DNA from: an uncultured Clostridia bacterium
GTDB lineage: Bacteria > Bacillota > Clostridia > Christensenellales > Borkfalkiaceae
Length of the DNA stretch: 64,000 nucleotides
Reading direction: 5' to 3'
NCBI GenBank assembly: GCA_945949395.1
Contig: CAMFEK010000004.1
Location: 1 to 64,000, forward strand
Shown here: piece after piece, positions 33,012 through 42,700 of the stretch
Layout of the letters: each line of letters starts with the position of its first letter
How positions within the stretch are numbered: the first letter of the stretch is position 1
The notes under the pieces: generated by a model
The model's input: only the letters and a program-made list of their open reading frames with translations
What the model was told of the DNA's origin: nothing
Databases searched by the model: none
Made by a program: the position numbers and the translations under genes

Positions 33012-35945
33012 ATGATGAGAATTTTCAAAACGAAGGCATGGAAATGCGTTTCTATGGTTTCCATTGCTTTGTCGGCTTTGCTCGTCGCGGGTACGACGGT
33101 TGCGAATAATTACTCTCCTATGGTAAACGGCTTTCTCGGTCTTCAGACGAGTAAGGTGGTAGATAGTGAGAACGGCAATTCGCAATACTATACCTCGGAC
33201 TATGCAAATCTGGAAGAAATGTACCAAAATAAGGTAAAGCACATTCGAGAAGAAGCTCGTGAAGGCACGGTACTTCTCAAGAATAACGGCATCTTACCTC
33301 TCGCAAAGGGCAAAAAAGTAGGCGTTCTTGGTGCAAACAATTTAATGTTTGACGCAACTTCGGGCGGCGGTGGCTTTCACAGCGACGAAGTGGACGCCAA
33401 AAAGACGGGTCTCATAGACGCGTTAAAGTTTGACGGACTCACCGTTACCGAAGAGAAAAGTGAATTCGCTTCCGCGGACGCCGTTATCGTCGTCTTAGGT
33501 CGTCATTGGGGGGAAGGCAGCGATATGCCGGTCGGCAACCTCATCCTAACGCAGGATGAAGTCGAGCGTATCAACACCGCAAAAGCTGCCAATAAAAATA
33601 TGATTTTCCTTGTCAGCGGTGACTATTCCATTGAAATCGGCGCCTACGTCAAGGACTGCGCCGCCATCGTAAAGGCGGGCAATATGGGCTTCCGTGGGGC
33701 TTACGGTCTTGCCGACGTCCTCACAGGCGTCGTTTCTCCTTCGGGTAAACTCGTTGATACTTGGGCGGCAAGCTCCTATTCCTCTCCCGCAATGGAGAAT
33801 TGGGGCGACTTTGAATATGCGAATAAGAATAAAATCATGGCGTCTCAGGCAAATAAATACGTCTCCTACAACGAAGGCATCTATACCGATTATCGTTATT
33901 ACGAAACGAGATACGAAGATTGTGTCCTCTCGCAGGGGAATGCCAATGGGAGCGCCGGCGTACAGAAGAGCAGCGGCGGTTGGAGCTATTCCTCCGAAGT
34001 GCTCTATTCCTTCGGTTTCGGCTTGAGCTATACTACGTTTGAAAAGAAGATCGAAGACGTTTCCTTCCATCCGGAACAGAGAACGGCGACTGTCACGGTC
34101 AACGTCAAAAATACGGGTAACGTGGACGGGAAAGAAGTTGTAGAAGTCTATGCTCAGACGCCCTATACGCAGTACGATAAGCAGAATAAGGTGGAAAAAT
34201 CTTCCGTTCAACTTGTCGGGTTTGAGAAGACGTCAACCCTAAAGGCGAACGGTGGAGAGGAAACGGTCAAGGTGGAGATCCCCATGCAATGGCTCGCTTC
34301 CTTCGACTACACGGGAGCCAAGACGTATATCATGGATGCGGGAGACTATTATTTCTCTATCGGCAACGGGGCTCACGATGCGCTCAATAATATCTTAGAA
34401 GTTAAGGGAAAAACGGTCGCTAATGGGATGACGGCAAAGGGGAATGCTTCTCTCGTATATTCCTGGAAGCAAAACGCCCTGGATACGACGACCTACTCCA
34501 CTTCCGTCTATACGGGCGCAAAAATCGATAATCGTTTCGATGACGCCGACTTGAACTATTGGATAAACGGAAAAGTGACCTATCTTACGAGAAGCGATTG
34601 GCAGGGTACCTATCCCGTTACGGTAAAACTCTCCGCGTCGGACGATATGATTGCTTCCCTCAACGATACCAAAAAGTACGAGAACGGAAAGTGGAACGAC
34701 TTAAAGGATCGCGTCAAGGAACAAGAGGTAGAATGTCTTGAACTCTACGACGACGCTTCCGTCAACAGCTATCTCGCCGCGAACGCTGCGGAAAATGTTG
34801 TGGCTATGCGTGGTAAGGACTACGACGATCCTGCTTGGGAAACAATTCTAAACCGCCTGAGCATTTACGAAATGTCCCGTTTGGTAGCGGAAGGGAGATA
34901 CTTCATCAACGCTTGTCCCTCCGTTACCTTTGCACAGGGGACGGGTGGTGACGGCCCCGTCGGTATCCTCAAAAATTATCGTTACTACTCCATCGATCAG
35001 ACGACGGGGGAAGCGGTTGAACTCAAAAAGGATCAAACCATGCAGGACGGCATCACCAACGACGTCGTGACGGCTACTCTCCTCGATGCCGGTATGTACA
35101 CTTCCGAATGTGTTCTTGCCGCTACGTGGAATAAAGATTTGGCGTTTGAAAGAGGAAAGTTTATCGGCGAAGACGGTCTTTACACCGGTACTTCCTATCT
35201 TTGGGGTCTTGGTACCAACTTACATAGAACGCCTTACACCGGTCGTATGGCGGAATACTTCTCAGCCGACGGCGTATTGAACTCCATGATCGGCGCACCC
35301 GTCACCCGTGGCAGCAAAGAGAAGGGCGTCGTTCTCGTCGTAAAACACTTTGCCGGCAACGAACAGGATCAAAACCGTATCGGCGTTGCTACCTTTACCA
35401 ACGAGCAGGCGTTTCGAGAAAATTATCTTCGCGCCTTTGAAGGTATCGCTACTTACGGTGAAATGCAGGGTATCATGACGGCATATAACCGTATCGGTAT
35501 TTTGTCTTGTACCGCGGAATACGACCTGATTACGGGCGTATTGAGAGAAGAATGGGGCAGCACCGCTTATACGATGTCTGACTTGAACTCTCCTACCAGC
35601 GGTCTTTACGACGGCAACGCCGCTATCGTAGCGGGTCTTTCCAATTTCCTCAATAACGGCAATTTCAATGCAACCAGCGGTTCCTACGCCAACTGTACGT
35701 TAAATCCTAAGAATATCGGTGCGGATCCTCTCCTTTTGGCGGCGGCAAGAGAAGCGAGCCATAGAATTTTGTATAACTTCATCCACTCCAATCAGGTAAA
35801 CGGAATATCAGAAACCTCTCACGTAGAATTTATCACACCTTGGTGGCAGCCTACTCTCATTACGCTCGACGTGTTATGCGTCTTGGCGGCGGTTGCCTCT
35901 TCGGCGCTCTACGTAATTTCCGCAAATAGAAAGGAGGAAAACTAA
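33012..35945 (+). CDS. Membrane-anchored, domain-permuted GH3 hydrolase
   Basis: The RBS AAGGAG precedes adjacent ATG codons at 33012 and 33015; either may be used. The 977-residue protein begins with a signal-anchor helix (about residues 10-31). The GH3 alpha/beta domain comes next (EGTVLLKNNGILPL), then the fibronectin-III-like domain, and last the TIM barrel. The barrel has KHFAGNEQDQNR and the probable nucleophile Asp857 in YTMSDLN. A second membrane helix (about 946-970) ends the protein. The reversed domain order is known from Ruminococcus albus and Butyrivibrio beta-glucosidases; two hydrophobic ends are less usual. Substrate unknown. The next gene follows after one base. Confidence 0.92.
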   Translation: MMRIFKTKAWKCVSMVSIALSALLVAGTTVANNYSPMVNGFLGLQTSKVVDSENGNSQYYTSDYANLEEMYQNKVKHIREEAREGTVLLKNNGILPLAKGKKVGVLGANNLMFDATSGGGGFHSDEVDAKKTGLIDALKFDGLTVTEEKSEFASADAVIVVLGRHWGEGSDMPVGNLILTQDEVERINTAKAANKNMIFLVSGDYSIEIGAYVKDCAAIVKAGNMGFRGAYGLADVLTGVVSPSGKLVDTWAASSYSSPAMENWGDFEYANKNKIMASQANKYVSYNEGIYTDYRYYETRYEDCVLSQGNANGSAGVQKSSGGWSYSSEVLYSFGFGLSYTTFEKKIEDVSFHPEQRTATVTVNVKNTGNVDGKEVVEVYAQTPYTQYDKQNKVEKSSVQLVGFEKTSTLKANGGEETVKVEIPMQWLASFDYTGAKTYIMDAGDYYFSIGNGAHDALNNILEVKGKTVANGMTAKGNASLVYSWKQNALDTTTYSTSVYTGAKIDNRFDDADLNYWINGKVTYLTRSDWQGTYPVTVKLSASDDMIASLNDTKKYENGKWNDLKDRVKEQEVECLELYDDASVNSYLAANAAENVVAMRGKDYDDPAWETILNRLSIYEMSRLVAEGRYFINACPSVTFAQGTGGDGPVGILKNYRYYSIDQTTGEAVELKKDQTMQDGITNDVVTATLLDAGMYTSECVLAATWNKDLAFERGKFIGEDGLYTGTSYLWGLGTNLHRTPYTGRMAEYFSADGVLNSMIGAPVTRGSKEKGVVLVVKHFAGNEQDQNRIGVATFTNEQAFRENYLRAFEGIATYGEMQGIMTAYNRIGILSCTAEYDLITGVLREEWGSTAYTMSDLNSPTSGLYDGNAAIVAGLSNFLNNGNFNATSGSYANCTLNPKNIGADPLLLAAAREASHRILYNFIHSNQVNGISETSHVEFITPWWQPTLITLDVLCVLAAVASSALYVISANRKEEN

Positions 35946-35946
35946 T

Positions 35947-36330
35947 ATGTCAACTGAAAAAAGAAAAAAGGGCCTGCCCGTTACCTCTTCCGTTTTCGCC
36001 TTCCTCAGCTTGTTCTGTTATTGGCTCTTGACGATCGTATCGAAGGAATCGGGCGAAAATACCACGTTGGTACTCATTCTGCTCGGCATCTCTTTTGCGG
36101 TGCATTTGGTCAACGTCTTTACGGACGTATTCAAGATCCCGACGCTTCTATGCTATGCGTTTGACTTTATCGGTCTGTTTGGCGCACTTGCCGGAAGAGT
36201 GAGCTACTTGGCATTCTTCTTTTGCGGAGATATTATGAATACGGGGCTTTCCGTATATCTACTTTCCGTCGTTCTATACAGCATTATTTCCATCGTACTT
36301 GATAGCATTCAGGTCGCAAAAAACAAATAA
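35947..36330 (+). CDS. Four-helix membrane protein, GH3 partner
   Basis: The start lies just after the GH3 stop, with AAAGGAGG at the end of that gene. The 127-residue protein has about four membrane helices and short loops. It matches the position, size and helix layout of the proteins at 1938 and 58990, though the sequences differ considerably. It probably works with the preceding hydrolase. No named family was recognised. Confidence 0.75.
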   Translation: MSTEKRKKGLPVTSSVFAFLSLFCYWLLTIVSKESGENTTLVLILLGISFAVHLVNVFTDVFKIPTLLCYAFDFIGLFGALAGRVSYLAFFFCGDIMNTGLSVYLLSVVLYSIISIVLDSIQVAKNK

Positions 36331-36345
36331 TAAGGGGTAAATTTT

Positions 36346-37683
36346 ATGAGAAAAACTTCTAAAAAGATTTTATGTTGCTTGATGGCGGCATCCATGCTGG
36401 CATGTGCGGTAACGCTTACAGGTTGCACCGTCAACATCGTGATTCCCAATATCGTCATCGGAACCAACGGTACCAATATCAATACCGACCGTCCTTCTAA
36501 CGATTCTAATGGCGATACGCCCGTCGTACAGACCAAATACAAGACGCCGACGAAGAGCGTAGAATACTGGCAGGATAAGACGCCCGAAGAACAGGTGAAG
36601 GAGAAGAGAAACGATAAGGTAGTTGCTTATCAGTTCTATCTCGAAAACGTAAATATCAACGGCGAAAACACTCCTAAATATTATAGCGTGGTCATGAACC
36701 TCTACGAGGATGGTTTTGCCTCCATAGCGCAGTATAATACGGATAGTAAATACGTAACGGACTATTACGGTTACTGGACGAGTATAAACGACGAGCATTT
36801 GTACGTCGGTTTTACGAACCATACCAACAGTACGCAACCGGGCGTCATCTACGGTATTTCCTATTCCTTTGAACTCGTCGAAGCGGACGGCGCGTTTGAA
36901 ACCTTCGGCATCAATTTAGCCCTTGGCTTTGGAGAAGGCGGCGTGTACGTTAGAAACTACGACGTTTCCGGTGATGGCAAGGTGACTTTTGCAACGCTTA
37001 CCGATTTCGAAAAGAAAATCGGATACGTGAGAGCGGACGCTCCTGCCGAGGAGACTCCTGCCGAAGCTAAAATCCTTTTCTCCTTCGATTCCGGTAACGA
37101 GAATAACTTGATGGATATCTATGACGACGGTACTTACGTATTTACCTTTAAGTCTGTCGGCTTGACCGATAAGGGGACTTGGGCATGGGAGAACGGTAAA
37201 TTCACCATAACGGATAAAGAGGGGCATACCTGCGAAGCTACCAAGGAAGAGGATAATTCTCTCAAGCTCGAATACACCGAATACGTTACCAGCAAGGGTA
37301 AGGTAAAGAGAACTTTCGTCTGCGAACATTCTATTTGGAGCGCCGCGCTTGACGGAAAGACAGAGACGGAAGCAAGCGTGCTCTTTGCCTTTACTTCGGA
37401 TAGCGAGAACTATCTTCTCGACGTGTATACCGATGGTACCTACGTCTTTACGTTTAAGACGGCGGGACTCACGGATAAGGGTACATGGACGTGGCAGGGT
37501 TGGAATTTTGCCTTGACGGACAGCAAAGGAAACGTGACCGAAGCCACGAAAGGGGAAGATCATTCGCTAAATCTGACCTATGTAGAACATAACTTGAGCA
37601 ACGGCAGAGTTACGAGAGATTTCACTTGTCCCAGTTCCGTTTGGGGACCTGCCTTTAACGGTCAAGGCGACTATCAAAAATAA
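36346..37683 (+). CDS. Lipoprotein with two tandem copies of a beta-rich domain
   Basis: A signal peptide with lipobox VTLTGC gives a 445-residue lipid-anchored protein, followed by a spacer rich in Asn/Ile/Thr. A beta-rich N-terminal domain precedes two copies of a roughly 95-residue unit (about 240-338 and 341-440). Both share YDDGTYVFTFK or YTDGTYVFTFK, GLTDKGTW and a final SxWxxAxxG. The units resemble lipocalin-like or small beta-barrel modules. Position in the GH3 operon suggests binding or presentation of the substrate, but this is inference. Confidence 0.75.
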   Translation: MRKTSKKILCCLMAASMLACAVTLTGCTVNIVIPNIVIGTNGTNINTDRPSNDSNGDTPVVQTKYKTPTKSVEYWQDKTPEEQVKEKRNDKVVAYQFYLENVNINGENTPKYYSVVMNLYEDGFASIAQYNTDSKYVTDYYGYWTSINDEHLYVGFTNHTNSTQPGVIYGISYSFELVEADGAFETFGINLALGFGEGGVYVRNYDVSGDGKVTFATLTDFEKKIGYVRADAPAEETPAEAKILFSFDSGNENNLMDIYDDGTYVFTFKSVGLTDKGTWAWENGKFTITDKEGHTCEATKEEDNSLKLEYTEYVTSKGKVKRTFVCEHSIWSAALDGKTETEASVLFAFTSDSENYLLDVYTDGTYVFTFKTAGLTDKGTWTWQGWNFALTDSKGNVTEATKGEDHSLNLTYVEHNLSNGRVTRDFTCPSSVWGPAFNGQGDYQK

Positions 37684-37775
37684 TACGTAGAGCATACGTT
37701 TCTTCTTCCGGAAAGGGTCGTTGCTCTTTTCGTGAAACGAGCCTGAGAAGCCGGACGAAGATTATACTTTCCTCT

Positions 37776-37825
37776 TGCGAATGAGTTCCGCATCCCACGG
37801 GACTCATTCCTTTTATACTTATGAG
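37776..37825 (-). mobile_element. Degraded IS3 OrfB-side end
   Basis: CTTGCGAATGAGTTCCGCAT ... GGGACTCATTCCTTTTATAC closely resembles the IS3 ends at 2440-2490 and 44295-44345 (CTTGTGAATGAGTT ... GGACTCATTCCTTTT). No coding part is left. It lies just upstream of the promoter at 37831. Confidence 0.6.
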
Positions 37826-37830
37826 AAATG

Positions 37831-37884
37831 GAAACGACCGATTTTGACGCTTGTGTTGAATTTATGCCGTAATTCTTCTAAAAT
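37831..37884 (+). promoter_or_regulatory. Promoter of the second GH3 operon with shared 18-bp element (P5)
   Basis: Element GAAACGACCGATTTTGAC (37831-37848), -35 TTGAAT (37856-37861), 17 bp, -10 TAAAAT (37879-37884). Confidence 0.75.
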
Positions 37885-37934
37885 GAATGTAACAGGATAA
37901 GGTTTAATCCTATCACATTTTTGGAGGAATTATT

Positions 37935-38624
37935 ATGAAGAACATCAAAAAAGCAATCGCCCTCGTTTTAGCGTCGGCATCCCTCGCAACCGTAATGGTA
38001 GGCGCAACTTCTTGCGGGAAAAAGATCGACGGCACTTATACCGTAGTCGTGGATTCCGTTTCTTACTTCAACAACGCCGAAGTAAAATCCGATCTCGCAG
38101 CGGATCCCGGCAAGTACGTAAAACTCGACAAACTCTATACCTACCTTAACGGTAACATCGCCGAAAAGGATGGAGATAACTATGTAATCAAAACGAGCGG
38201 TACGGGCGTTGCGGATTTCTATACGGCAAAACTTGACCTCAGCGGTTCTACCTACACGCTCACCAAGACGATCAAGGTTGACACGACTGCCGCTACCTAT
38301 TCGTCTTTAGGCTTGGCTGAAGATAAGACGGCTTGCATGGAACTCGTATTCAGCGGCTCTTTCACAAGCGAAAAGGAAACCGTAACGTTAGCAAAGCCCG
38401 AAAAAGTGACGGGCAACATGACGCTCGCAGGAGCAGGCGCAGCGTATACGAGATTTGCTGCCAACTTTGAAGAAATCGACGTGTCTTCTGCCGAATACGA
38501 CGATATCATGTATCCCGGTAGGTTCTTCAACTACTTTGATTCCTTGTATTTCGTAGATACGACAAAGTATGAAGATATGACGGTAGTGGTAAGCACCGAC
38601 ACGATGACCTTCTCCGTTCAGTAA
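37935..38624 (+). CDS. Lipoprotein of unknown function, first gene of the second GH3 operon
   Basis: TTGGAGGAA precedes the start. The signal peptide ends in a lipobox-like GATSCG, giving a 229-residue extracellular lipoprotein rich in Thr, Ser and Tyr and predicted beta-structured. The first gene of the AraC-controlled GH3 operon (55458) encodes a lipoprotein of similar type, so this may be a standard component of these modules. A weak hairpin after the gene may reduce downstream expression. Confidence 0.7.
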   Translation: MKNIKKAIALVLASASLATVMVGATSCGKKIDGTYTVVVDSVSYFNNAEVKSDLAADPGKYVKLDKLYTYLNGNIAEKDGDNYVIKTSGTGVADFYTAKLDLSGSTYTLTKTIKVDTTAATYSSLGLAEDKTACMELVFSGSFTSEKETVTLAKPEKVTGNMTLAGAGAAYTRFAANFEEIDVSSAEYDDIMYPGRFFNYFDSLYFVDTTKYEDMTVVVSTDTMTFSVQ

Positions 38625-38631
38625 AACAGAT

Positions 38632-38663
38632 GGGCGGTACCTAAACGTATCGCCCTTATTTTT
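38632..38663 (+). terminator. Attenuator-like hairpin inside the second GH3 operon
   Basis: GGGCGGTAC pairs with GTATCGCCC (one G-T pair), followed by TTATTTTTT. It lies between the lipoprotein and SGNH genes and would make the first gene more abundant. Confidence 0.6.
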
Positions 38664-38683
38664 TAGCATAAGGAGAAAAATAG

Positions 38684-39688
38684 ATGAAAAAAACGATCGC
38701 TCTTTTATTGACAGGGATCTGTTCTTTGACGATCTTTGCTTCTTGTCAAAAAGTAGTAGAAAAGAAGTTGGATCACTTGGAGGTCGTAAACGGTGCCGAT
38801 ACCTTGATTTATGAGGAAGGGGAATTCTTCAGCACGGCAGGCATGAGAGTGGACGCCTATTATTCGGACGGCACGAAGGAGGAAGACGTAGCGTTTGAAA
38901 CGCCGAATACGGAATTGGTACGAGACAAACAGTACGTGAAATTGACGTATCAGACGAAATCGATCAACTATCCCATCACGGTTACGTATAAAGGCAATAA
39001 CGAAAAGTACGCCGTAGGTAGCGTACAAAAGACGCCCTCTTTGTTAGAGGGAAAGACCATCTTTTTCCTTGGCTCTTCCGTTACGTATGGACACGGCTCG
39101 CAGGGAGAAGCCTTCCCTGACTTTTTAGCGGCTAAGGATGGGTGTCATTCGATCAAGGAAGCCGTTTCGGGTACCGCTCTTGCCGATCGGGAAGGAATGG
39201 GAAGCGGCGAATCCTATATCACGCGCCTGGAGAAGTATTTACAGCGAGAGGATAAGGCGGAAACGCTCGATCTGTTCGTCTGTCAGCTTTCCACGAACGA
39301 TATCAAAAAGCCGGAATATTTCGGCGAGGTGACGGCAAACGACGTATACGACCGTTCCGAATTTGATCGGACGACTTCGATTGGAGCCTTGGAAAACATT
39401 CTTTCTTTGGTAAAAGAAACGTGGGATTGTCCCGTATTGCTCTATACGAGCAACGACATTAAAAATGAAAAGTACGCTAAAATGGTTACGCTCGCGCATC
39501 AGGTAGCGGATAAGTGGGATAGCGTAACGATTTTGGACTTGTATCACGATAAGGAATTTAATACCATCACCAAGGAAGAGGAGATCCTGTATTTGACGGA
39601 TAACGTACATCCGACGAAAGCCGGCTATCTCTTGTGGTGGTTGCCGAAATTCGAAACGACCATTTCAGATTTGATCGGTGAAGATTGA
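38684..39688 (+). CDS. SGNH/GDSL hydrolase lipoprotein with Ig-like domain
   Basis: The ATG follows AAGGAG. A lipobox (IFASC) anchors the 334-residue protein. Residues about 25-105 look like a bacterial Ig-like domain (LDHLEVVNGADTLIYEEGE ... YYSDGTKEE). The catalytic SGNH domain follows: block I FFLGSSVTYG (Ser), Gly block VSGTALADREG, Asn block QLSTND, and the Asp/His block DNVHPTKAGY. It is probably an esterase acting on decorated polysaccharide, working with the GH3 encoded 32 bp downstream. Confidence 0.88.
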   Translation: MKKTIALLLTGICSLTIFASCQKVVEKKLDHLEVVNGADTLIYEEGEFFSTAGMRVDAYYSDGTKEEDVAFETPNTELVRDKQYVKLTYQTKSINYPITVTYKGNNEKYAVGSVQKTPSLLEGKTIFFLGSSVTYGHGSQGEAFPDFLAAKDGCHSIKEAVSGTALADREGMGSGESYITRLEKYLQREDKAETLDLFVCQLSTNDIKKPEYFGEVTANDVYDRSEFDRTTSIGALENILSLVKETWDCPVLLYTSNDIKNEKYAKMVTLAHQVADKWDSVTILDLYHDKEFNTITKEEEILYLTDNVHPTKAGYLLWWLPKFETTISDLIGED

Positions 39689-39720
39689 TAACAAAAGAAT
39701 CCATATTTAAGGAGTAGAAA

Positions 39721-42700
39721 ATGATCCAAAAATTTTTTAGTAACAGAGAAAAGGGTAAATTTATTCCCTTATTGATCGCTACTTTTTTCGCTTTGATCGG
39801 CGACGTATTGTACGCGGTCTTCTATGGCGCCGGTAACGGCACGATGAAGTTGATGTCTTGGCCTGCCTTCGTCGCGTTCCTACTCGGTGTGGCGGCAGCC
39901 GTCCTCTTTATCGCCCTGCGCAGAGACGTTTTGGCAAGCATCACGCTTTCAATCGGCTCTTTGGTGGGGTTTATGCTCTATATCTACGGAATGTATACCT
40001 ACATCTCCGCAGCATTCACGGGCATCGACTCCACTTGGGAAGCGTCCTTCTTCGTATGCACCTTTAGCTTCCTGATTGCGTTGATTCTCGGCATTCTGTC
40101 TTTCTGCTTAAATTACAAGGCCGCGTATAGAACGCAAAAGGCTTTGGTAAGTACGTTCAGCGTATTGCTCGCTATTATTTGCCTCGGCAACGTCATAGCC
40201 GGTGAAAACTCTGCGGCGATCAACTCCGCATTGAAAATCGACACTTTCGAAACGATCGGCGACAACGACGGCGACAGCGAATATTATAAGAGCAAATATA
40301 AGAATCTGAAGGAATTGAAGGCTGCCGGCGAAGCCAAGGTGGAAGAGGCTATGGCGGAAGGCGCCGTACTGTTGAAAAATAACGAGAAAGCCCTTCCTTT
40401 GAATCAAAACGCAAAGGTTTCCCTCTTTGGCGTCGCATCCGTCGATCCCGTTTACGGCGGTACGGGTTCCGGCTCTGTGGAAGTTTCTTCCGCGCCCACT
40501 TGGAAGAGCGCTATGGAAAAAGCGGGCTTTACCATCAATCCTACCTTGTGGGATTTCTATTCCACGGGAGCGGGACACAATTATTTGCGCAAGACCGGTT
40601 CCACGGGTGCGGGCGTCGTTGGCATTAAAGTCATCGGCGAAGCGCCTTGGTCGGAGATCAACTCCGCTTGCGGTTCTTCCGTTGCCGCCTACGGCGATGC
40701 CGCTATCGTTACGTTAGCGAGAATCGGCGGCGAAGGCGCCGATATGCCCAGAGGCGAAAAGTCTATCAGTAAGATGGACGACGTCACGGGCGCCTTGGGA
40801 GATACGACTGAAGGCGATTATCTCAAACTTTCCCCCAAGGAAAAGGAAATGCTTGCCGGCGTCAAGGCTTTGAAGGATAGCGGCGCCGTGAAAAAGATCA
40901 TCGTCGTCCTCAATACGACCAACCAGATCGAAGCAAAATTCTTAGACGACGCGGAATACGATATCGACGCCGCTCTCTGGATCGGTACGACGGGTACGAC
41001 CGGTCTGAATGCCGTTGCCAAAATTTTGTCCGGCGAGATCTCGCCTTCTGGTTCGCTCTCTGCGACCTTCTGGAAGCAACACGACAAAAACCCCTCTTTG
41101 GCAAACTTTGGCACCTATGCTTACGACGGTGCAAAGAACGTCGTGAACAGCGACGGATCTTTGCAACAGGACAGCTATTACGTATACTATCAGGAAGGCG
41201 TTTACGTCGGCTATCGTTATACGGAAACGAGATACGAAGATTTCGTCATGAATACGGCAAACGTAGGCAGCTACCGCTATGCCGACGTGGTAAGTTATCC
41301 CTTCGGGCACGGTCTTTCCTATACGACGTTTGATTATTCCGATTATCAGGTCGAAAAAATCGGCGAAGGCGCCGACGCAAAATATACCGTTTCCGTTAAG
41401 GTCACGAACAGCGGCGACGTTGCCGGAAAAGAACCCGTACAGATATACTTGCAGAAGCCTTACGGCAATTATAATAAGCAGAATCAGGTGGAAGCTCCCG
41501 CCGTCGAGCTCGTAGGCTTTGCCAAGACGAAGACGTTAAATCCCGGGGAAAGCCAGATCGTAAAAGTCACCGTAGACGAAAGACAGTTTGCTTCCTACGA
41601 TGCAAACGGCGCCAAAACGTACGTGTTGACGGGTGGGGATTATTATCTCACGGCGGCAACCGACGCGCACCACGCCGTCAATAATATCTTGGCAAAGAAG
41701 AACTACACGGTAGAAAATACTTCCGCTCGTATGGACGGTAACGGCAATACGGAACTCGTTTCCGACGCCATTACCCTCGGTATCGATACGACGACTTTCT
41801 CTACTTCTGAAGCGACGGGGGCAACGATCACGAACGCCTTTGCGTTTGCCGATTATAATCAATATGCCAATAAGCAGAGCACCGTAAATTATCTTACAAG
41901 AAGCGACTGGGAAAGCACGATGCCTAAGTCCTTAGACGATCACGTAATCCTCAAGTGGAACCAACAGCTTACCGACGATATGAACTATTACGGCAAGCAG
42001 GGCGAAACCAAGTTGCCCGAAGTCAAGGGCGATTATCCCGCTTATTCCACCTATCAGAAGGATGAAAAGGGCAACGAAGTGAAGTTACAGCTCATCGATT
42101 TGAGAGTCGATCAGGACGGCAACGAGATCGCCTATAACGATCCGAAATGGGAACAGCTTCTCGATCAGCTCTCCTGGAACGAATGCGTAGAACTCGTTCG
42201 TTACGGTATGAGAAGAACGGGGCTTATCGAAAGCATCGGTAAACCCGAAACGCTCGATCACAACGGACCTTCCGGCCTGACGGAAAACTACGTGGCAAGC
42301 AAGGTTGGTCTCGCCAATCAAACCAAGGATCCCGACAGAGCTTCGCACGCCGTATGTTATCCCTCCGGCGGTATCTTAGCCGCGAGTATGAACATCGATC
42401 TTCTCTATGAGATCGGCGATTTGATCGGTGAAGACGGACTTTGGGCCGGTTATGCCGGTTTGTACGGCCCCGGTTCCAACATCCAAAGAACCCCTTATTC
42501 CGGTAGAAACTTTGAATATTATTCCGAAGACGGCTATCTCAGCGGCAGAATCTGCGCTTATGAATGCGCCGGCATCGAAAGTCACGGCATTTATGTCTAC
42601 AACAAGCATATCGGCTTGAACGATCAGGAAGATCTCCGTCGCGGCGTATGCACTTGGGCAAACGAACAGGCAATTCGTGAAGTCTATATGAAGGCGTTTG

